DNA from: Mortierella alpina
Lineage: Eukaryota; Mortierellomycota; Mortierellomycetes; Mortierellales; Mortierellaceae
Assembly: GCA_029449245.1 (NCBI GenBank)
Contig: JANATF010000004.1
Location: forward strand, 2,480,001 to 2,544,000
Length of the DNA: 64,000 nucleotides
Direction of reading: 5' to 3'
Shown here: positions 59,101 through 64,000 of the stretch, one piece after another
Numbering within the stretch: the stretch's first letter is position 1
How the letters are laid out: each line of letters begins with the position of its first letter
Notes under the pieces: model-generated
What the model was told of the DNA's origin: nothing
The model's database searches: none
Seen by the model: only the letters and a program-made list of their open reading frames with translations
Translations under genes and position numbers: made by a program

Positions 59101-60588
59101 TCAAAAGGTGCTGCTGTTGTAGACAAGAGAAGATGCCCAGTTCACGATATCTCGCACATTACTCACGATATCGGCAGCTCGCTGTCCAATGCCGCCTTGT
59201 CCGACCGGCGACCTTTCAGCGTCCACTAAGCCAGCATCTCTGTTTCGGCTGTCGACGGCTCCATACGTGGGGGACACCCCACGGGTATATGATACCTCAG
59301 CAATGACTGGGTCGTCGTCGTTGTCAAAATCCACATCAAGATCAGCGCCTTGGTGTGATCGTTCATAGCCCTCTCCTCTTCCTGCTCCTGTGTAAGGGTT
59401 TCCAAGATAAGATTGATCGTCATCGTTGGCGTCCTCCGGTTCCATGCCGTACATGTTCTCGGCCTTCAGTTTGGTTGGATGGATCCGAACAATGCTCCTT
59501 GCTGGGCGCCGCTCTGAGATGCGCATCAAAATCCCAGCGTCTTCCTCCTCTTCCTCGTCAAGCTCGGCTTCTGATAGACCATCCGTGTCGATTGATACAC
59601 ATTGCTCCACCGAATCATTGAAACGAAGCTTTGGCTGGCGGTGCTGCTTAATGACAGCTGTTTCCCGGGCCTTGCTTTTGGGCTCGATCTTGCGGTCCAA
59701 CTTGAGATCCGACTGGACGTGGAATAGGGTATCGGCCTTGAAGAGCTCGGATGCGGTCTTGTGCTTCAGGGCTGGCTTCAGCCCACCCTCACAAGGTGTG
59801 GAGGGAACTTTTGTTCCGACAGGGGCCGTGTGCGCACCAAATCGTACAAGATCAAACTCGTCGATGCATGCCTTGTACAGTGGCCCATACAACCAGGTAG
59901 TGTCGCTGTCCTTGAGCCTGTAGTAGTGAACACAGCGAAGAAGTTTGAGGGGTCTGATTAGCTTACCACTGACGAAAAAGATACGCAGGGAGGGTGAGAT
60001 AGGGGGGGAGGGAAGGAGGTTGACCTTCACCCTTTTTCGATATATATAAACTAATCCTTGCGGTCCAGGCTACGCAGGGCGAGTGAGTCAAGCGCAAGTT
60101 TAAAAAAACCCCCCAATGGCACTTGCACCAACTCCGTACTGTACTCACCAGTTAAGAGTCCTTGGGCTCACGGTCTTGAGGTGGTGTCGCTGCTTGGCCC
60201 AGTTCCGCCAGGAGGCGTTTTCTAGCCGCAGTCCGTTGATCAGGTCATTCTTCTGCTTGGTCATAAACTTCCATGAAGCGGCGATATCGTCCTCATTGCT
60301 CCAGCTGTTGCCCAGATAGTCAATCGCCAACGCGGGCCTTACTGCTGGGATGAGTCGCCCAGCGTCTGTGTCGTCGTGCATGGGCGTGGTTTTTGCAGAG
60401 GGACCGCTGCGCTGGATCGAGTCCCGAGCAGATACCGAGGAAGGGCCGCTGCTCTTGTTCATTCGGCGGTGCGAGCGCTCACTGGTGACAGAAGAACTTC
60501 GGTGGCGGGAGGAGGAGCTGGAGGTTTTGCTGCTCTGGCGTGTTGACGAGGCTGGGGAACGAGGGTTCCTGTCGGAGGAGGAAGTCAT
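59101..60588 (-). CDS. REG1: Reg1-like protein phosphatase 1 regulatory subunit
   Basis: Predicted targeting subunit of PP1 that, in yeast, restrains Snf1 and mediates glucose repression. Exons on the minus strand are 60588-60149 and 59917-59101 (418 residues), joined inside the conserved block as LNW-LKDSDTTWLYGPL. A Ser/Arg-rich N-terminus leads into the fungal DUF1752-type motif (YLGNSWSNEDDIAASWKFM ... NGLRLENASWRNWAKQ). A PP1-docking RVxF-like site sits in KLRFNDSVEQC with the family's acidic follow-up, and an Arg-rich RPARSIVRIHPTKL segment comes next. The protein is much shorter than yeast Reg1 (over 1000 residues) but keeps both core motifs. The start is the ATG after a C/T-rich leader; a longer frame upstream is Ser/Leu-rich leader translation. 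Confidence 0.9.
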
Positions 60589-62779
60589 GCCTATGGATAT
60601 GGGAGGGAGTGTCGTTGCCTGCTCGATAGGGCCGGAGGTATTCTTGGCGATGCCAACCCGATGGAGGATAAGGGGTGATGGGAAAGGGAGGCGAGGCGAG
60701 GACAGGCGACTTGGAGCTGGCGGTGTGAGGAGTGCGGTGTGGGGGAGAGAACGGAATGAGAACGAGACAGAGGGGAATGAGTCAAGAGGGAAAGAGGAAG
60801 ACGGGGTTGGAGCTGAATGAGAGCAAACAAAGAGAGAAAGAGAGAAAGAAGAAGAAGAAGAAGAGAGACAGAGAGACAGAGAGACAGAGAGAAGGAGAAG
60901 ACAAAGGAAGGGCAAGACCAAAGAGGCAAAACGAGAGATAGGTAAGAAAGAGCATTGATCGCATAAGAGGCGACCAACCAGAATCGTGCTCGCCCATGCA
61001 GCCCATCGCACATCGGAATCAGCACGCTGCTCTGCTCTGCCTGATAAACATGTGGGTCCGGGCCCACCCTCCACCTACCTGCAAACAAACAAGCACAAAC
61101 ACACAAACAAAGCATCGCCATGCCAGCACAGTATATGAAAAAGAACCGTTGCAGCAGCATCCTTCCCTCCCTCCCCTCCTGTTTACTGAACCGCAGCCCA
61201 CCCATGCATGTTTAGTGTACGCCATACCACCATGACACCATAGCATGTGCCGCTGCCACCGCCTGGTGTCATCGTGGAGTGGAGCGCAAACAACAAGCAG
61301 CAGCTGCGGCAAACCCGCGCCTCCCGCTCATCCTCGCCTCGTCATGGCCCCCACACCAAGGGCAAAGCAAGTGGGTGAGTGTTTGCAGTGTTAGTGTAGG
61401 AAAGCCAGCACTAGCAGCGTTTGCATCCCACTGACATGTGTGCTTTGTTCCCTACATCCATTACGCTTTCCATGAAAGCGTCAAAACGCTTTGAACCCCC
61501 TCCACACACAGCCAATGGTTTAGTTTTGATCTCATCTATTTTTTTTCACGCTCGTCTCGCCGTTGCTGAGCCAAAAGAGGGCACACTGCCAGTTGTAACT
61601 GTGTGTCAAGACCACAACAGAATCTCTTTGTCTGGACCTTGTCTGCTCGAGACCGAATATATCAAATGTGGCGGGAAAGAATAGAATCTTTATCTTATCA
61701 GCCCCTTCGCCCAGGAAAGATAGGAAATTCACTCTATACAATTCTGACTAGTCTTGTTTTCTTTTTTCTTTTTCTTTTTCCACTCTCCCTCGAGTATTTG
61801 AGTGGCGACCAGATCGGCATCCGCAAGAGACCTGTTGCAACAGCAAAAAGTAACCAAAAAGGGGGGTTGCGTTGTCCAATCGAACAGTCGGGATGCGCGC
61901 ACAACTTAGCAGAGATTGACACAAACTCACACAACAGCACTCGCTCGCACATGCCGTTAGCACCAAATTAGCACAAAATGGCGAGCGATAGGACGTTTAC
62001 ACCTCACGCGCTGAGCCATATTTAGTCAAACGTGGTGCTGGACGCTTTTATTTTTGCGTCCATCCGAACCTTCCGCATTCTCCCTCTCAACCCCTTCGAC
62101 TCCCGAGAAATTATCGTGACGACAAGGATCCTTTTTGAACGGTGTTGTTCTATGTCCGCATGGTATGTACTGACAGATATGCAAATAAAGAATCTTCTAA
62201 AAGGAACAAGGTAATGGCGCATGATGAACTCACTCGTTGAAACCAGAGCATATCCAGCCACAGTTCCAGAGTGTCTGCAGTGCCATGGTTGTTGTAGTTT
62301 ACTGTGCCAATCTTTGACGTCAGGCGTGGAAGCCGCTACTTAAAAGAGCATCGTCTCTGTGCGTGACAGCACGCTGCTAGACCTATGCTTCGTCTTGTCA
62401 ACAAGCATATTTCGCCCATGTCAAAAACGCACGTCGATCAGGTACAAAACTTTATCACGTCGAACCGGGTTAGACAAAGATGACAGCAGGGTGGTACCAC
62501 AGACAAAAGGCTCCGCCACGGCAGCCTCGCTATTTCACGTCCATCTCCATGAATGTCTTTACTGGTCGTAGCATGACTTCCTGCGCCGCCTTCGAAAGAA
62601 AGAGCTGCCGTTTATACAACCAAACCAATGCACTGATTTACAGTCCATCGCGGACCTGCGGCACCCTAATAGAAGGATGATGGGACCATTCACAAGATAT
62701 GGACCTTACAATTGCTGTAAAAATTGTCTTTTTAATAATGAGGACGATCTCTAATGACACTACTGTCATAGGTCGTTCT
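60589..62779. other. Intergenic, 2.2 kb
   Basis: Promoter and pyrimidine-rich leader of the Reg1-like gene (GA-rich on the plus strand, 60840-60910), then sequence with only short, low-quality frames up to the GPN1 stop codon. Confidence 0.5.
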
Positions 62780-64000
62780 TCAATCGAAACGCTTTCCTGC
62801 CAGATAGCGCTTCAAGGATTCATCCTCAACACGTTCTCTGCGCTCCTCCTCCGCAGCCTTGTAAGCCTCAACGTCGTCATCAGAATCCAGATCGTCCCTG
62901 TACCTGATTTCCCGCTCATCATCAGAATCCTCATCCTCATCCTCGTCACCATTCTGGCCGCGCAGGACAGCCTTGCCTTTGGCGATGCTGGCCTTTTTTC
63001 CAAAGTTGACTTCCTGACCCTTTTCTTCCATCGCCATATCTTTCATCAAACGAGCCATCTGCTCCTCCTTCTCCGCCTCCTTCTTTAACCGCCTCTCCTC
63101 CAGCACTCTCTCCAGCTCAGGTTTGTATTCGTTGTCGTACTCCACCACAGCCTCATCCACAGCCTTCAAAAAGTCATCCATTCCAGCCCCTGTCACTGCA
63201 CTCACGCCGACAACCTTCAGATGTGCATAAAACTCATCCAGCACCAAGGACATGGAGTTCATCAAACTACTCATGTAGCTCTTGTCCTTCTGCAGAGCCT
63301 CCTGAAACGCCTCAAAATCAGTCATCCATTCGACTGCAAAGTCGTGAGACTTGACATCTGTCTTGTTGAAAACAAGGATGAATGGAACCTTGGTCTTGTA
63401 CAGAATACTGCATGCGTACAACATGTTGCTCATGAAGGTTGCTGGGGCGGCTGTGCGTGGGGTGTCAATGATATATGCAATCATGGTCGGGTAGGTGGCC
63501 GCCAGCGTGTCGGTGATGATAGATCCTGAGGCTGACCAGGTGAAAATCTCGATCTGTCCAGGTGTGTCGACCAAGATGTAGCTAATGAAAAACGAAGAGA
63601 GAGGTTAGCGAGGACGAAAAAGGGCTAGATATATCACGACCTACTACTCTGATCCCACATACTCTAGTGAAGGTGCTCTCTTGTCCACGAAACCAAGAAC
63701 CTGATCGAACTTTGTGGTGAAGAGGTTGAGCGCTGTAAGAATGCCACCGTTGGGTCCGAGGTTATATCTAAACACAAGTTAAGTGCGGATAAAAAAGTAA
63801 AAAAAACGGTCAGTGTATTGTAAAAGCGCTTCTCCGGGTATCTTAGGCAGCAAAGTACAGTGTCCACGATGCAAGGTGCCAGAGCTACGCCAGCTTGTAC
63901 ATACTGCTTCATGACCTCTTTGTAGTTGACGGTGTCGCGAATATCAATGTTAGCCGAGAACGGAAGTGCTCCCACTGCTGGATCGAGGTTGAGGATATAT
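62780..64000 (-). CDS. NPA3: GPN-loop GTPase 1 (XAB1/Npa3), 5' partial
   Basis: Essential GTPase that assembles and imports RNA polymerase II into the nucleus. Visible exons on the minus strand are >64000-63905, 63767-63663 and 63581-62780 (334 residues). The frame opens at [10 protein letters not shown] and includes [33 protein letters not shown] with the Gly-Pro-Asn loop. Next come [21 protein letters not shown] (G3), [20 protein letters not shown] and NKTD (G4). The C-terminal tail is charged and acidic ([13 protein letters not shown]), as in the family. The P-loop lies beyond the window edge. The second junction uses a GTATGT donor that converts the expected Glu to Asp. Confidence 0.95.

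Noticed and set aside
60589-61074. Long N-terminal extension of the Reg1-like frame
   Set aside because: The added residues are runs of Leu/Ser/Phe translated from a pyrimidine-rich leader, and the conserved protein starts well after the internal ATG at 60588.
1-64000. CRISPR arrays, rRNA operons or bacterial-type operons
   Set aside because: No regularly spaced direct repeats or rRNA-like sequence; gene structure is eukaryotic throughout.

Overview
The window is eukaryotic and fungal. Its genes are intron-bearing, with short GT-AG introns (mostly 75-350 nt, GTAAGT-type donors, usually TAG or CAG acceptors). Several cores are fungal-specific: Opi1, a Reg1-type PP1 regulator, Ecl1, Mgm1 and GID4. 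The long introns, the poly-Gln/Asn/Ser tracts and a probable Integrator subunit 13 (a complex generally absent from Dikarya) point to an early-diverging, Mortierella-like fungus. That placement is inference. I could assemble 22 protein-coding genes with consistent splice phases, plus one gene relic. I found no rRNA, tRNA, CRISPR array or intact transposon.

Layout. 1-2.4 kb: 3' part of MGM1 (mitochondrial dynamin). 3.1-4.4 kb (-): GID4, the degron receptor of the GID/CTLH E3 ligase. 6.5-9.0 kb (+): an OPT oligopeptide transporter, followed by a decayed tandem copy of its last exon (9.17-9.52 kb) and an unexplained open frame. 10.4-12.6 kb (+): DHA2-type MFS exporter. 13.5-14.5 kb (+): Gln/Pro/Ser-rich protein with a Cys-rich tail. 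15.0 kb (+): GNAT acetyltransferase. 15.8-17.7 kb (+): CTP synthase. 18.2-20.3 kb (+): membrane-anchored GH5 exo-1,3-beta-glucanase. 20.6-22.1 kb (-): mitochondrial ribosomal protein uS2m. 22.5-24.0 kb (-): METTL24/FkbM-like methyltransferase. 25.2-32.0 kb (-): a nine-coding-exon DIP2/CPS1 double adenylation-domain protein. 33-38 kb: gene-poor. 38.2-38.8 kb (+): Ecl1-type zinc protein. 41.3-42.7 kb (-): orphan acidic anchored protein. 43.2-44.3 kb (+): alkaline ceramidase. 44.7-47.2 kb (+): giant acidic orphan. 47.4-51.4 kb (-): OPI1. 52.5-56.0 kb (-): INTS13/Asunder-like. 56.5-57.0 kb (-): secreted I9 inhibitor-like protein. 57.4-58.7 kb (-): RPS11. 59.1-60.6 kb (-): Reg1-like PP1 regulator. 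62.8-64.0 kb (-): GPN1, running off the end.

Most genes are housekeeping, and no metabolic operon or cluster is evident. Loosely related functions do recur. CTP synthase, DIP2 (diacylglycerol pools), alkaline ceramidase and Opi1 (phospholipid-gene repression) all touch lipid homeostasis. GID4 and Reg1 both act in glucose-dependent regulation. The most unusual items are the INTS13-like protein with an inserted RGG domain, the OPT relic with the open frame beside it, and two unrecognised acidic anchored proteins on either side of the ceramidase.

All exon boundaries were derived by hand from splice signals and reading-frame continuity, without transcripts.
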